Source: Halanaerobium saccharolyticum subsp. saccharolyticum DSM 6643
GTDB lineage: Bacteria > Bacillota > Halanaerobiia > Halanaerobiales > Halanaerobiaceae
DNA: 64,000 nucleotides
Reading direction: 5' to 3'
Assembly (NCBI RefSeq): GCF_000350165.1
Contig: NZ_CAUI01000005.1
Location: 248,001 to 312,000 of the forward strand
Part shown: positions 19,314 to 29,566 of the stretch, in pieces
How positions within the stretch are numbered: position 1 is the first letter of the stretch
Layout: each line of letters starts with the position of its first letter
The notes under the pieces: model-generated
Databases searched by the model: none
What the model was told of the DNA's origin: nothing
Seen by the model: only the letters and a program-made list of their open reading frames with translations
Position numbers and translations under genes: made by a program

Positions 19314-21956
19314 TTGTCAAATAAAGAAAACAAGGAGAAGAAAACACTTTTTTTACTCGATGGACACAGTTTAACTCACCGTGCATTCTATGCTTTACCA
19401 TTATTAACTAATGATGATGGAGAATATACAAATGCAGTTTTTGGTTTTATACGGATGCTTTTCAGTCTTAATGATGAGTGGAATCCAGACCGAATGATTA
19501 TAACTTTTGATAAAAAAGCGCCTACTTTTAGACATGAAGAGTATGAAGACTATAAAGGTAATCGAAAAAAAATGCCCGAGGAACTGGTACCACAAATACC
19601 TCTTTTGCAGCAGACAATAGAAAAACTAAAGATTCCAATGATGGCTAAAGAAGGCTATGAAGCCGATGATTTATTAGGAACTCTTTCTAAAGAAGCTGAA
19701 GAAGATGGTTATAAAGTTTATATAGTTACTGGTGATAGGGATGCACTGCAGTTAGTTTCGGAAAATGTGAATGTTTTATACACTCGGAAGGGTATATCTG
19801 ATTTAGTAAAATTTGATTTAGATAAAGTGATGGAAAAATATGAGCTAACTCCAGAAAAATTAATAGACAGAAAAGGATTAATGGGAGATAGTTCTGATAA
19901 TATACCAGGAGTACCAGGTATTGGTAAAAAAACAGCTTTAAAATTATTAAAAGAATTTGGAACCATGGAAGAAATTTTAGCTAATATCGATAAAGTTTCT
20001 GGCAAAAAACGCAAAGAGAATTTACACAAATATGCAGATCAGGCAAGAATGAGCTATCGGTTGGGTAAAATTAAAAGAGATGTCCCTATTGATATTAATT
20101 TTGATAAATGTCGCCTGGATCTTTATGATGATCAGGAAGCTGCAGAACAATTTGAAAAACTTGGCTTTACATCGCTTCTTGATCGTTTTGATTTTAAAGA
20201 AGAAGCTAACTTTGAAGATCTTGAAATAGAAGAATTAAAAGAAAGTGACTTAAAAGATTTTAAAGAAAAAATTATAAAAGCTGGTAAAATAGCTGTAGCC
20301 TTAAAATTAGAAAAAGGAAATAAAGCAATTTCAGGTAAAATTGAAGAATTTATATTTTCGATAGAAAATGAAGACAAAATATATTTATATTATCCAGAAG
20401 ATAAGATTAATTTAGAGATTAAAGAAATTTTAGAATCAGAAAGAATAGAAAAAATAATGCTGAATGCTAAAGAAGTTTCACTTTCTTTATTGAATCATCA
20501 GATTGAAATTTTAAATATAAGTTTTGAGCCGCTGTTAGCATATTATTTGCTTCAGCCTTCATCTTCACTTCCAGAAGTAGAAGAGGTTTTTAGTCATAAG
20601 TTGACTATTTCTTTTGATCAGCTTGAGACAGAAAAGAAGGAAGCAGTAAAAATTTCTAAGCTCTTCGAATTGAAAGAAAAGCTGCTGCCTGAACTTGAAA
20701 AAAATAATTTATTAAAATTATATCAGGAAATTGAGCTGCCTTTAATTAAAGTTTTAGCCAGAATGGAATATAATGGGGTAAAAGTTGATAAAAAATGGCT
20801 TAATTCTTTGTCTGAGCGACTTGGTAAAAGATTAGATATTATAGTTGATAAAGCTCACGAACTTGCAGGAGAAGAATTCAATTTAAACTCCCCCAAGCAG
20901 CTCGGAGAGATTTTATTTGAAAAATTGGGACTGCCGGTGATTAAAAGAACTAAAACAGGTTATTCTACTAATGCCAGTGTTTTAGAAAAATTAGAAGGCA
21001 AACATGAAATTATTCCTTTAATTTCAGAATATAGAGAGCTTGCCAAGTTAAAATCAACCTATATTGACTCTTTACCACCATTAATCAATGAAGAAACTGG
21101 TAAAATTCATACTTCTTTTAACCAAATGGTAACTGCTACCGGAAGATTGAGCAGCACTGACCCTAATCTGCAGAATATACCGATTAGAACAGAAGAGGGA
21201 CGTGAAATTCGTAAAGCTTTTATCCCTTCTAGGGAAGAGATGATTTTACTTGCTGTTGATTATTCCCAAATTGAGCTGAGAGTTTTTGCTCACCTTAGTG
21301 GTGATGAAAAATTAAAAGAGGCATTTAATAGTGGAGCTGATATTCACACAGAAACCGCGGCAGAGGTTTTTGAGGTTGCGCCAGAAGAAGTATCACCAAA
21401 CTTGCGACGTCATGCTAAGGTGATTAATTTTGGTATTGCTTATGGGATGAGTGCTTATGGTTTGAGTCAGGATTTAGATATTCCAGTTGAAGAAGCTCAA
21501 GAATATATTGATAAATATTTTGAACGTTTCTCAGGAGTAAAAGAATATATGGACCAGACTATTACCAAAGTTAAAGAATGTGGATACGCAGAAACTATGT
21601 TTGGCCGTCGCCGTTATATACCAGAAATTAACAGCAGTAATTATCATCGTCGATCTTTTGCAGAAAGAACAGCTGTTAATACACCAATTCAGGGAACTGC
21701 TGCAGATATAATGAAAAAATCAATGCTAGATGTCTATGATGCTTTAAAAGAAGCGGATTTTGATTTGAATATTTTACTGCAGGTTCATGATGAACTAGTA
21801 TTTGAAGTTAATAAAAATCAGCTGGATCAAGCAGCAAAACTAATTAAAGAAAAAATGGAAAATACTACAAAATTAGATGTACCACTCTTAGTTGACCTAC
21901 AGATTGGAGAAAATTGGCGAGATAAAGAAGATTATGAGGTGAATTATAATGCCTGA
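19314..21956 (+). CDS. polA: DNA polymerase I
   Basis: Repair and Okazaki-fragment polymerase, 880 residues. The N-terminal 5'-3' exonuclease (about 1-295) shows the metal residues in LLDGHS, EADDLLG and GDSSDNIPGVPGIGKKTA. The middle domain (about 300-470) lacks the acidic DxE pattern of a working 3'-5' exonuclease, as in other Bacillus-type enzymes, so proofreading is probably absent. The polymerase domain shows motif A VDYSQIELRVF near 648, motif B RRHAKVINFGIAYGMS and motif C QVHDELVFEV. The start is TTG 19314 after GGGAGATGA. It overlaps mutM by 8 bases, forming a repair unit. Confidence 0.95.
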   Translation: MSNKENKEKKTLFLLDGHSLTHRAFYALPLLTNDDGEYTNAVFGFIRMLFSLNDEWNPDRMIITFDKKAPTFRHEEYEDYKGNRKKMPEELVPQIPLLQQTIEKLKIPMMAKEGYEADDLLGTLSKEAEEDGYKVYIVTGDRDALQLVSENVNVLYTRKGISDLVKFDLDKVMEKYELTPEKLIDRKGLMGDSSDNIPGVPGIGKKTALKLLKEFGTMEEILANIDKVSGKKRKENLHKYADQARMSYRLGKIKRDVPIDINFDKCRLDLYDDQEAAEQFEKLGFTSLLDRFDFKEEANFEDLEIEELKESDLKDFKEKIIKAGKIAVALKLEKGNKAISGKIEEFIFSIENEDKIYLYYPEDKINLEIKEILESERIEKIMLNAKEVSLSLLNHQIEILNISFEPLLAYYLLQPSSSLPEVEEVFSHKLTISFDQLETEKKEAVKISKLFELKEKLLPELEKNNLLKLYQEIELPLIKVLARMEYNGVKVDKKWLNSLSERLGKRLDIIVDKAHELAGEEFNLNSPKQLGEILFEKLGLPVIKRTKTGYSTNASVLEKLEGKHEIIPLISEYRELAKLKSTYIDSLPPLINEETGKIHTSFNQMVTATGRLSSTDPNLQNIPIRTEEGREIRKAFIPSREEMILLAVDYSQIELRVFAHLSGDEKLKEAFNSGADIHTETAAEVFEVAPEEVSPNLRRHAKVINFGIAYGMSAYGLSQDLDIPVEEAQEYIDKYFERFSGVKEYMDQTITKVKECGYAETMFGRRRYIPEINSSNYHRRSFAERTAVNTPIQGTAADIMKKSMLDVYDALKEADFDLNILLQVHDELVFEVNKNQLDQAAKLIKEKMENTTKLDVPLLVDLQIGENWRDKEDYEVNYNA

Positions 21957-22779
21957 GCTGCCAGAGGTGGAAACTGTAATTAAAGGTTTGCGGCCTTTAG
22001 TTACAGATAAAGTAGTTACAGGAGTTGAGATTAGAGAAAAAAATATGATTGCATATCCTAAAAATGATATTGAAACTTTTAAAAATTCTTTAATTGGCTC
22101 TAAAATAGAAGCGATTAATCGACGTGGAAAATATATAATTATTGAATTAGACACAGATAAAAATATGGTTATTCATCTTAGAATGACTGGAAAACTTTTG
22201 GTAAAAGAAGTTAAAGAATTTAGAGATAAACATACCCATGTTATTTTTAGTCTTAATGATGGGCAGGAAATAAGATTTAATAATATCCGTAAATTTGGCC
22301 GGGTTTATTTAATTGATAAAAAACATCCTGAACAAGCTGGCGGTCTTGCTGAACTAGGTCCTGAGCCATTGAGCGATAACTTAACTGTAGAAGACTTTAA
22401 AAAACTTTTTGATAATAGAAGAGCTTTAATGAAATCTTTACTGTTAAATCAACATTTTATTGCTGGTATTGGTAATATTTATGCAGACGAAATACTTTTT
22501 AGGGCCGGTGTCAAACCAGATAGGACGGCCGATACTTTAAGTGAAGCAGAAAAAGAAGAGATTTATCATCAGATGCGGGAAATTCTCAAAAAAGGAATTA
22601 TTTATGGAGGCACAAGCTTTAGCGATTATGTCAATGCTTTTGGAGAAAAGGGTTCATTTCAGGAAGAACTTAGAGTTCATCAGCGTCAGGGAGAAAAATG
22701 TTACACTTGTGGAAAAGAAATTGAAAAAATAAAAGTTAGTGGTCGCTCAACTTACTTTTGTCCTCAATGCCAAAAATAA
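21949..22779 (+). CDS. mutM: Formamidopyrimidine-DNA glycosylase
   Basis: Base-excision glycosylase/AP lyase removing 8-oxoguanine and ring-opened purines. The 276-residue protein begins MPELPEVE, supplying the catalytic proline after Met removal and Glu3. The helix-two-turn-helix appears as NQHFIAGIGNIYADEILF. The C-terminal zinc finger has four cysteines in CYTCGKEI and CPQC. The start codon lies in the last codons of polA, so resynthesis and damage removal are co-expressed. It is followed after 21 bases by the coaE-mgsA fusion. Confidence 0.95.
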   Translation: MPELPEVETVIKGLRPLVTDKVVTGVEIREKNMIAYPKNDIETFKNSLIGSKIEAINRRGKYIIIELDTDKNMVIHLRMTGKLLVKEVKEFRDKHTHVIFSLNDGQEIRFNNIRKFGRVYLIDKKHPEQAGGLAELGPEPLSDNLTVEDFKKLFDNRRALMKSLLLNQHFIAGIGNIYADEILFRAGVKPDRTADTLSEAEKEEIYHQMREILKKGIIYGGTSFSDYVNAFGEKGSFQEELRVHQRQGEKCYTCGKEIEKIKVSGRSTYFCPQCQK

Positions 22780-22800
22780 AGTAAGAAAGTGGGGGGTAAT

Positions 22801-23781
22801 ATGATCATTGGTTTGACAGGAGGAATAGCAACTGGGAAATCGACAGCTGCAGAATACTTAAAGAAAAAAGGCGCAAAAATTATTGATGCAGACCAAATTT
22901 CTCATAAAATTACTCAAAAAGGCGAAAAAGGTTGGAAACGGGTAATTGATGAATTTGGAAAAGATATTTTAAAAGAAGATGGAGAATTTGATAGAGAAAA
23001 GTTGGGAGAAATAGTTTTTTCTGATGCAGCAAAAAGAAAAAAGCTAGAAACTCTTCTTCATCCATTAATTATTTATGAAATGAAAGAGGAAGCTCATAAG
23101 TATTTAGAAAACAATCAAGTTGTAGTCTTTATGGCACCACTTTTATATGAAACTGGATTAAATCGATTTTGTGATCAGGTTTGGGTTATCTCTGCTTCTA
23201 AAAAAACCCAGATTAAAAGATTAAAGAAAAGAAATAATCTTGACCAAGAAGCTGCATTAAAAAGAATTAATTCTCAATTATCAATTGAAGAGAAAAAAAA
23301 GAAAGCAGATGTAGTAATAGAAAACAATTCCACAATAGAGGAATTAAAAGAGAAGTTAGAGATAAAATGGAATAAAGTGTTGAAAGGAGAAGATGATACA
23401 TTGATTAGAATTGCTTTAATAGCTCATGATGAAAAAAAAGAAGATATGATAAACTTTGCAAAAAAGCATCGGGAAGCACTTGCAAATATGCGGTTGATAG
23501 CAACTGGTACAACAGGGCAAAGATTAATTGATGAAACCGGTCTTGATGTTGAAAGAATGGCCTCTGGACCAATTGGTGGGGATCAAATGATTGGAGCTGA
23601 AATTGCTAAAAATCGCTTAGACGGAGTCATTTTTTTAAGAGATCCTTTAACTGCTCAACCACACGAACCAGATGTAAGTGCTCTACTAAGATTATGTGAT
23701 GTGCATGAGATTCCTCTAGCAACAAATTTGGCAACTGCCGAAATGATTATCCACTCCTTAGCAGCAAAAAATAGAGCTTGA
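22801..23781 (+). CDS. Fusion: dephospho-CoA kinase + methylglyoxal synthase
   Basis: One uninterrupted 326-codon frame carries two enzymes. Residues 1-195 are CoaE: Walker [13 protein letters not shown] (4-15), [11 protein letters not shown], the LHP motif ([10 protein letters not shown]), and lid arginines in KKRNN. It would phosphorylate dephospho-CoA. A short charged linker follows. Residues about 203-326 are methylglyoxal synthase, with every active-site residue of the E. coli enzyme: His209 (IAHD), ATGTTG, Asp261 (GGDQ), Asp281 (RDPL), His288 and Asp291 (PHEPD). It converts dihydroxyacetone phosphate to methylglyoxal. The synthase half lacks the usual C-terminal extension. ATG 22801 follows a GGGGGG box. 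A sequencing frameshift joining two genes is possible, but the linker codons read smoothly. Confidence 0.9.
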   Translation: MIIGLTGGIATGKSTAAEYLKKKGAKIIDADQISHKITQKGEKGWKRVIDEFGKDILKEDGEFDREKLGEIVFSDAAKRKKLETLLHPLIIYEMKEEAHKYLENNQVVVFMAPLLYETGLNRFCDQVWVISASKKTQIKRLKKRNNLDQEAALKRINSQLSIEEKKKKADVVIENNSTIEELKEKLEIKWNKVLKGEDDTLIRIALIAHDEKKEDMINFAKKHREALANMRLIATGTTGQRLIDETGLDVERMASGPIGGDQMIGAEIAKNRLDGVIFLRDPLTAQPHEPDVSALLRLCDVHEIPLATNLATAEMIIHSLAAKNRA

Positions 23782-23800
23782 TTGAGGAGGATAAATAAAT

Positions 23801-24409
23801 TTGGCTAAAGAATATCTAACTAAAATTGTTATCTTCATTATTTTATCGATTTTGCTCTTTGTTTTTATAAATAACGACTTTGATTTATGGACAATCAGAA
23901 GGAATTTTGAACAAATAAAATACCAAACTGAAATTGAGAAGTATGCTAAAGAATTTGCTATTGAAAAAGAATTATTGGCAGCCTTAATTTATGTAGAAAG
24001 TAGATTTAATAATCATTCAAAATCTTCGAAGGGCGCAGTTGGTTTAATGCAATTAATGCCCTCTACAGCAATTTGGATAGCAGAAGAACTGGGTTATAAT
24101 AATTTTAAATTAGAAGATTTAAATAATCCAGAAGTGAACATTAAGTTTGGAAGTTGGTATTTTGCTTATTTATATCAAAAATTTGATAAAAATTTAATTC
24201 AAACTATTGCAGCCTATAATGCTGGAGAAAGAAATGTAAGAGTTTGGATTAATGAGGGTTGGGAAGGAAATATCAATAAAGAGTTACCATTTAAAGAGAC
24301 TGATAACTTTGTTAGAAGAGTAATCTCAACTAAGAATTTTTATAAAGAGAATAACCTTGAAATTTACGGTTTATCAAATTTAAACTTGGTATTATTTAAC
24401 TTATCATAA
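23801..24409 (+). CDS. Membrane-anchored lytic transglycosylase, Slt family
   Basis: Peptidoglycan-cleaving enzyme forming 1,6-anhydromuramyl ends. An N-terminal hydrophobic helix (about 8-25) is a signal anchor. The SLT domain has the catalytic Glu66 in LIYVESRFN, then GAVGLMQLMPSTA, NPEVNIKFGSWYF, and AAYNAGERNVRVW, the full set of family motifs. 202 residues is normal for the small single-domain type. The start is TTG 23801; AGGAGG lies 10-16 bases before it. It follows the coaE-mgsA gene by 19 bases and probably ends that operon. Confidence 0.88.
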   Translation: MAKEYLTKIVIFIILSILLFVFINNDFDLWTIRRNFEQIKYQTEIEKYAKEFAIEKELLAALIYVESRFNNHSKSSKGAVGLMQLMPSTAIWIAEELGYNNFKLEDLNNPEVNIKFGSWYFAYLYQKFDKNLIQTIAAYNAGERNVRVWINEGWEGNINKELPFKETDNFVRRVISTKNFYKENNLEIYGLSNLNLVLFNLS

Positions 24410-24471
24410 TAAAATAATGATTTATAATGGTTTTATTTATCTTAAATCATAGTATATATCTCAGGCTAAAC

Positions 24472-24500
24472 TTGATTTTTCTATTGAATAATTATATAAT
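24472..24500 (+). promoter_or_regulatory. Promoter of the oligopeptide ABC operon
   Basis: TTGATT at 24472-24477 and TATAAT at 24495-24500 with a 17-base spacer. The transcript would have a leader of about 150 bases containing a 7-bp hairpin (24527-24533 with 24549-24555) and a second, unused Shine-Dalgarno box at 24574-24584. Confidence 0.55.
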
Positions 24501-24658
24501 TTAAGTTAGTGAAAATTTAATTTTTAAAGAATCTTATCAATAAATTTGGATTCTTAATCTAAATTCATATTTTAAAGGAGGAGGGATAAAATACAAGTTG
24601 ATTAGAGATTAGGGAGTAATTTTTTTATTTAAACAATTATTAGGAGGGAATTTCGAGT

Positions 24659-26470
24659 ATGAAAAAAACATTAATAATTACCTTAACTTTATTTTTATTG
24701 ATAACAATGTCCTCTATAATAGGAGCTCAGGAAGTAAAAAACCCTGATACTTTTGTAGAAGTTAATATGGGGACAATAGATAGTCTTGATCCTCATTTTC
24801 AGTATGATACAGCAAGTGCAGAGATTGTAAATAATGTATATGAAAATTTAATTAAATTTGATGAGGGTGATATTACAAAATTCATGCCACATTTGGCAAC
24901 TGAAGTACCAACTGTGGAAAATGGTTTAATTAGAGATGATAATACTACTTATGAATTTCCACTTAGAGATGATGTAGTATTTCATAACGGTAATAAATTA
25001 ACTCCAGAAGATGTTAAATATAGTTTCTTAAGAGCATTAATTCAAGATCGAGATGGTGGACCAGTTTGGATGATTTATGAACCACTTTTCCAAATGGGTT
25101 CTTTATCTGATGTTATTACTGAGGTTTTAGGGGAAGAAAAAGCTGCTAAGGATTTAACTGCAGAAGAATCAGCTGAAGTTTATGCATATCTGGAAAAAGC
25201 TATTGAAGTTGATGGAAACAGTGTTATTTTCCACCTTCCAAAACCTTTCCCACCATTTTTAAGTATTATTACTCAGGGTAATGGTCTTGGTGCAATTGTT
25301 GATAAAGAATGGACAATTGAGCAGGGAGACTGGGATGGTCAACCAGAAACAATTGCTGAATATACTAACCCAACTAAAGAAGAAGATCCTTTATTTGAGA
25401 AAATGAACGGAACTGGCCCTTATGAATTTGTAGAATGGGTTAATGGAGAAGAAGTAGTATTGAATAGAAATGATGATTACTGGCGTGAACCTGCAGCTGT
25501 TAAAAAAGTAATTATTAAGATGATTGATGAGTGGTCAACTCGTAAATTAATGCTTCAGCGTGGAGATGCTGATATTGTCTATGTAGATAAGCAGTATATG
25601 AGTCAGGTAGAGAATATGGATGGTGTTGAAGTAATTACAGGTTTGCCAAACATCTATATGGGTGCTGGTTTAATGAATTATAATATTGTAACTGAAGGTA
25701 ACCCTGATGTTCACAGTGGTAAACTTGATGGTAATGGTGTTCCTTCTAACTTCTTTAGTGATATTGATGTTAGAAAAGGATTTCTTTACTCTATGAATTA
25801 TGAAGCATTTATTAATGATGTATTAGATGGTGATGGACAGCAGGGTAGAGGCCCAATTCCAGAACCACTTTTAGGTTATGATGAAGATTCTACTACTTAT
25901 GAATTGAACTTAGATAAAGCAGAAGAGCATTTCAAAAAGGCATTTGACGGAGAATTATGGGAAAAAGGTTTTGAGATAACAATTCTTTATAATTCTGGTA
26001 ACGATGTTCGTAAGAGTGCTACTGATATGCTTAAATATTATGTAGAAAGAATCAATCCTAAATTTAAAATTAATGTACGTGGAATTCAGTGGGCATCATA
26101 TCTGGATAAACTAATTGCCGAAAAGTTTACTTTAGGTTTCATTGCTTGGGGTGCTGATTATGCAGATCCACATAACTTTGCAGTTCCATTTGTGAGCAGC
26201 ACAGGAACTTATGGTGGATTTAAAGGAGAGGATTATGCAGAATTTGCAAAAGAAAATATCGATCCTTTAATTGAAGAAGCAATTTCCTTAACAGATCCAG
26301 AAGCACGTGCAGAAATCTATCGTGAAATTCAGAGAATATCTTATGAAAATGGAACTGATTTCTATCTTTATCAGCCAACAGCTCAGGTAGTTATGAGAGA
26401 TTGGGTAGAAGGTTGGTATTATGATCCAATTAGAGATCCAGGTCAATATTTCTATTCATTAGATAAGTAG
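24659..26470 (+). CDS. Peptide ABC transporter substrate-binding protein
   Basis: Family 5 extracellular solute-binding protein (OppA/DppA type), 603 residues. It has a signal peptide (hydrophobic core then SSIIGAQE) with no lipobox cysteine, so it is predicted to be a free periplasmic protein and not a lipoprotein. Family features include MGTIDSLDPHFQYDTAS near the mature N-terminus, LRDDVVFHNGNKLTPEDVKYS, NGTGPYEFVEW and the late WGADYADPHNF segment. It opens a five-gene ABC operon with two permeases and two ATPases. The ligand (dipeptide, oligopeptide or an oligosaccharide) cannot be told from sequence alone. Confidence 0.88.
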   Translation: MKKTLIITLTLFLLITMSSIIGAQEVKNPDTFVEVNMGTIDSLDPHFQYDTASAEIVNNVYENLIKFDEGDITKFMPHLATEVPTVENGLIRDDNTTYEFPLRDDVVFHNGNKLTPEDVKYSFLRALIQDRDGGPVWMIYEPLFQMGSLSDVITEVLGEEKAAKDLTAEESAEVYAYLEKAIEVDGNSVIFHLPKPFPPFLSIITQGNGLGAIVDKEWTIEQGDWDGQPETIAEYTNPTKEEDPLFEKMNGTGPYEFVEWVNGEEVVLNRNDDYWREPAAVKKVIIKMIDEWSTRKLMLQRGDADIVYVDKQYMSQVENMDGVEVITGLPNIYMGAGLMNYNIVTEGNPDVHSGKLDGNGVPSNFFSDIDVRKGFLYSMNYEAFINDVLDGDGQQGRGPIPEPLLGYDEDSTTYELNLDKAEEHFKKAFDGELWEKGFEITILYNSGNDVRKSATDMLKYYVERINPKFKINVRGIQWASYLDKLIAEKFTLGFIAWGADYADPHNFAVPFVSSTGTYGGFKGEDYAEFAKENIDPLIEEAISLTDPEARAEIYREIQRISYENGTDFYLYQPTAQVVMRDWVEGWYYDPIRDPGQYFYSLDK

Positions 26471-26574
26471 AATACATTTAGTAAAAATATTTTCATTAAA
26501 TATCTGGGGGGATATTTGCCCCCAGATATATTATTGTTTAGATAATTAAAAGTTGGAAAGGATGAATATAGAGG

Positions 26575-27609
26575 ATGATATCTTACATTACAAGACGCTT
26601 ACTTATTTTACCTATAATCCTCTTTGGAGTAAGTATGTTAATTTTTTCTATGATTATGATGTTAGGACCTTATCAAAGACTAAGTACCTATATTAATGAT
26701 CCAGCCCAATTAAAGGGGGCTGAAGATATTGATCAACTGGTAGCTAAATATGGACTAGATGACCCCTGGTATGAACAATATGGCCGCTGGATTGGGGGAG
26801 TTTTAAAGGGTGATTTTGGTTGGTCAGAATCGGCAGGTGCACCTGTGACAAAAGCAATAGCTGATAGATTTCCTGCTACTTTAGAACTGGCATTATTATC
26901 TTTATTTCCAGTTATATTTGGTGGTATAATTCTCGGGGTGCTTTCGGCAGTTCATCATAATAAAATATTAGATCATACAATAAGAATTTTTGCAGTTATC
27001 GGATGGTCATTTCCATCTTTTGTTTTCGGTTTAGTGGTATTAATGATTTTCTATGGGGTTTTAGGTTGGCTGCCACCAGGAAGATTATCAAACTGGGCAA
27101 CAGAAATAGTTAGATCTGCAGATTTTATTAGTTATACTGGTATGCATATTCTTGATGGAATTTTAAATTTAAATTTTTCTATTGTGTTAGATGCTATTAG
27201 ACATTTAATAGCTCCTGTAATTACTATTTCAATTCTATGGTGGGCTTTTATATTAAGAATAACACGTTCTAATATGTTAGAAACATTAAGAAAAGATTAT
27301 ATTCGTACTGCTAGAGCTAAAGGACTTGCAGATAACATTGTAGTTTATAAGCATGCTGTTCGTAATGCTTTAATTCCTGTAGTTACAGTTGCAGGTCAAA
27401 TGGTGCTTGGATTAGCAGGTGGACTGGTTATAGTCGAAAGTATTTTTAATATAAGAGGATTAGGACAATTTATGGCAAATGCAGCACAGCAGCTTGATTA
27501 TCCAGGTGTATTAGGAGGAGCTTTATACTTTGGATTTCTTTTAATTTTAATTAATTTATTTGTGGATGTATCATATGCTGTAATTGACCCAAGAATTAGA
27601 TTGGAGTGA
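26575..27609 (+). CDS. Peptide ABC transporter permease (DppB-like)
   Basis: First membrane subunit, 344 residues, with MISYITRRLLILPIILFGVSM as the N-terminal helix typical of DppB/OppB. The cytoplasmic coupling motif is in YIRTARAKGLADNIVVYKHAVRNALIPVV. It docks the ATPase subunits encoded downstream. A periplasmic stretch with GDFGWSES is normal for the family. It is separated from the binding-protein gene by about 100 bases. That gap contains a CCCC-rich short inverted repeat (TATCTGGGGG, 26501-26510, with CCCCCAGATA, 26519-26528) that may tune expression. Confidence 0.9.
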   Translation: MISYITRRLLILPIILFGVSMLIFSMIMMLGPYQRLSTYINDPAQLKGAEDIDQLVAKYGLDDPWYEQYGRWIGGVLKGDFGWSESAGAPVTKAIADRFPATLELALLSLFPVIFGGIILGVLSAVHHNKILDHTIRIFAVIGWSFPSFVFGLVVLMIFYGVLGWLPPGRLSNWATEIVRSADFISYTGMHILDGILNLNFSIVLDAIRHLIAPVITISILWWAFILRITRSNMLETLRKDYIRTARAKGLADNIVVYKHAVRNALIPVVTVAGQMVLGLAGGLVIVESIFNIRGLGQFMANAAQQLDYPGVLGGALYFGFLLILINLFVDVSYAVIDPRIRLE

Positions 27610-27616
27610 TGGTTTA

Positions 27617-28492
27617 GTGGAATGGCAAGAAGTTGTTAAACGTTTGTTACAGAATAAAATATCATTACTTGGTATTTTAATAATTGCATTTTTTATTATA
27701 GTTGCAGTTTTTGCACCCTGGATTGCACCACCTACAGATCCAGATGATCCTTATTTGATTCCAAGAGCTGGTTGGTCAATTGAACCTCAGCCACCAAGTG
27801 AAGAATATATATTTGGGACTACTGAGGGGCAATATGATATTTTTTATGGTATTGTTTGGGGAACAAGAACTGCTTTTACAATTGGTTTGGTAGTTGTAGG
27901 AATTAGTACATCGATTGGTATAATTTTAGGAACGCTAGCCGCTTATTATGGTGGTTGGATTGATGAAATATTAATGAGAATTACAGATGTTTTTATGTCA
28001 ATCCCTTTCATAATAGCAACTATCGTTTTAGTGACAATTTTAGGTCAGGGACTTACTAATGTTATGATAGCATTAATTACTTTTAGTTGGATGAGTACAG
28101 CTAGATTAATGAGATCCCAGGTTTTATCGGTTAAAGAAGATGAATTTGTACAAGCTGCACTGGCTTTAGGTGCAAATGATTTTAGAATTATTTTCAGACA
28201 TATAATTTTGAATACTATTTTCCCGGTTGTAATTCAGGCTTCTATGAGAATGGGTTCAATGGTTATAACCGCTTCTACTCTTAGTTTTCTTGGGGTAGGT
28301 ACACCTGAAGGTTATGCTGATTGGGGGCAGATGATTTCCTTTGCTCGTAATTGGATTTTAGGTGTTGAGGGTAATCCTTTAAATTACTGGTATACACTTA
28401 TAATTCCTGGTATTGCAATTACATTATTTTGTTTATCCTGGAATTTAATTGGTGATGCTTTCCGTGATATATTAGATCCAAAACTTAATTAG
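27617..28492 (+). CDS. Peptide ABC transporter permease (DppC-like)
   Basis: Second membrane subunit, 291 residues from GTG 27617, with the DppC N-terminal domain (LLQNKISLLGILIIAFF, then PPTDPDDPYLIPR) and the coupling motif in EDEFVQAALALGANDFRIIFRHIILN. I chose GTG 27617 because TTGGAGTGA sits 8 bases before it. The open frame continues up to a TTG at 27584, which would overlap the previous gene by 26 bases. Together with the preceding permease it forms the heterodimeric channel. Confidence 0.89.
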   Translation: MEWQEVVKRLLQNKISLLGILIIAFFIIVAVFAPWIAPPTDPDDPYLIPRAGWSIEPQPPSEEYIFGTTEGQYDIFYGIVWGTRTAFTIGLVVVGISTSIGIILGTLAAYYGGWIDEILMRITDVFMSIPFIIATIVLVTILGQGLTNVMIALITFSWMSTARLMRSQVLSVKEDEFVQAALALGANDFRIIFRHIILNTIFPVVIQASMRMGSMVITASTLSFLGVGTPEGYADWGQMISFARNWILGVEGNPLNYWYTLIIPGIAITLFCLSWNLIGDAFRDILDPKLN

Positions 28493-28534
28493 TTAATGTT
28501 AATTTTCTAGACGTTAAAAAGGTAGGTGAATTTC

Positions 28535-29566
28535 TTGAGTAAAGAAGCTTTAGTAGAAGTTAAAAACTTAAAAACATATTTTTATACTGAAGAAGGCGTA
28601 GTTAAAGCGGTAGATGGAGTAGATTACGAAATTTATCCTGGTGAAACTTTAGGTATTGTTGGGGAATCTGGTTGTGGTAAAAGTGTTACTTCACTTTCTA
28701 TCATGAGGTTAATTGAGTCTCCTCCTGGAAAAATTGTAGCTGGAGAAATTAATTTCCAAGGTGAAGATTTAATTAAAATTCCTGAAAAAGAAATGCGCAA
28801 AATCCGTGGTAATGATATTTCCATGATATTTCAGGAGCCAATGACATCTTTAAATCCAGTTTATACTGTTGGAGATCAAATCATTGAAGCAATTATGCTG
28901 CATAAAGGTGTAGATAGAAAAGAAGCCAGAAAACAAGCTATTGATATGCTGACGAAAGTAGGTATTCCTCTTCCAGAACAGAGAGTGGACGAATATCCCC
29001 ATCAATTATCTGGTGGTATGAGACAGCGTGTTATGATAGCGATGGCTTTAAGTTGTGATCCAAAATTATTAATTGCAGATGAGCCAACAACAGCTCTTGA
29101 TGTGACAATCCAGGCTCAGATTTTAGAATTAATGAATTCATTAAAAGAAAGTTATGGAATGTCAATTATGATGATTACTCACGATTTAGGAGTAATTGCA
29201 GAGGTGTCTGATAGAGTAGCCGTAATGTATGCAGGTAAGGTAGTAGAATATACTGATGTTAATACATTATTTGATGATCCTAAACATCCATATACCTGGG
29301 GATTAATGAATTCAATTCCTAAATTAGATAAGGATGTAGATCGATTGGAAGCTATTCCGGGTAGTGTACCTTCTCCACTAAACTTTCCTGAAGGATGTAA
29401 ATTCAACACTCGTTGTCCTTTAGCAGAAGGGAAATGTTATGATGAAGAACCTCCTTTAGAGGATGCAGCAGATGGTCATATGGTTCGCTGCTGGAGATAT
29501 GAAGATTTAGAAGAGATTAAAAAGCGTGGAGAAAGAATTTATGAGGATCGAGGTGTTCAAAAATAA
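28535..29566 (+). CDS. Peptide ABC transporter ATP-binding protein (DppD-like)
   Basis: First ATPase, 343 residues. Walker [10 protein letters not shown]-loop [10 protein letters not shown], signature LSGGMRQR, Walker [13 protein letters not shown] and switch histidine in THDLG are all intact. The C-terminal oligopeptide-transporter extension contains cysteines in [14 protein letters not shown] and MVRCW. These match the family cysteines reported to bind an iron-sulfur cluster in some DppD proteins. TTG 28535 is chosen from AGGTAGGTGA; GTG 28526 is the alternative. Confidence 0.9.
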   Translation: MSKEALVEVKNLKTYFYTEEGVVKAVDGVDYEIYPGETLGIVGESGCGKSVTSLSIMRLIESPPGKIVAGEINFQGEDLIKIPEKEMRKIRGNDISMIFQEPMTSLNPVYTVGDQIIEAIMLHKGVDRKEARKQAIDMLTKVGIPLPEQRVDEYPHQLSGGMRQRVMIAMALSCDPKLLIADEPTTALDVTIQAQILELMNSLKESYGMSIMMITHDLGVIAEVSDRVAVMYAGKVVEYTDVNTLFDDPKHPYTWGLMNSIPKLDKDVDRLEAIPGSVPSPLNFPEGCKFNTRCPLAEGKCYDEEPPLEDAADGHMVRCWRYEDLEEIKKRGERIYEDRGVQK

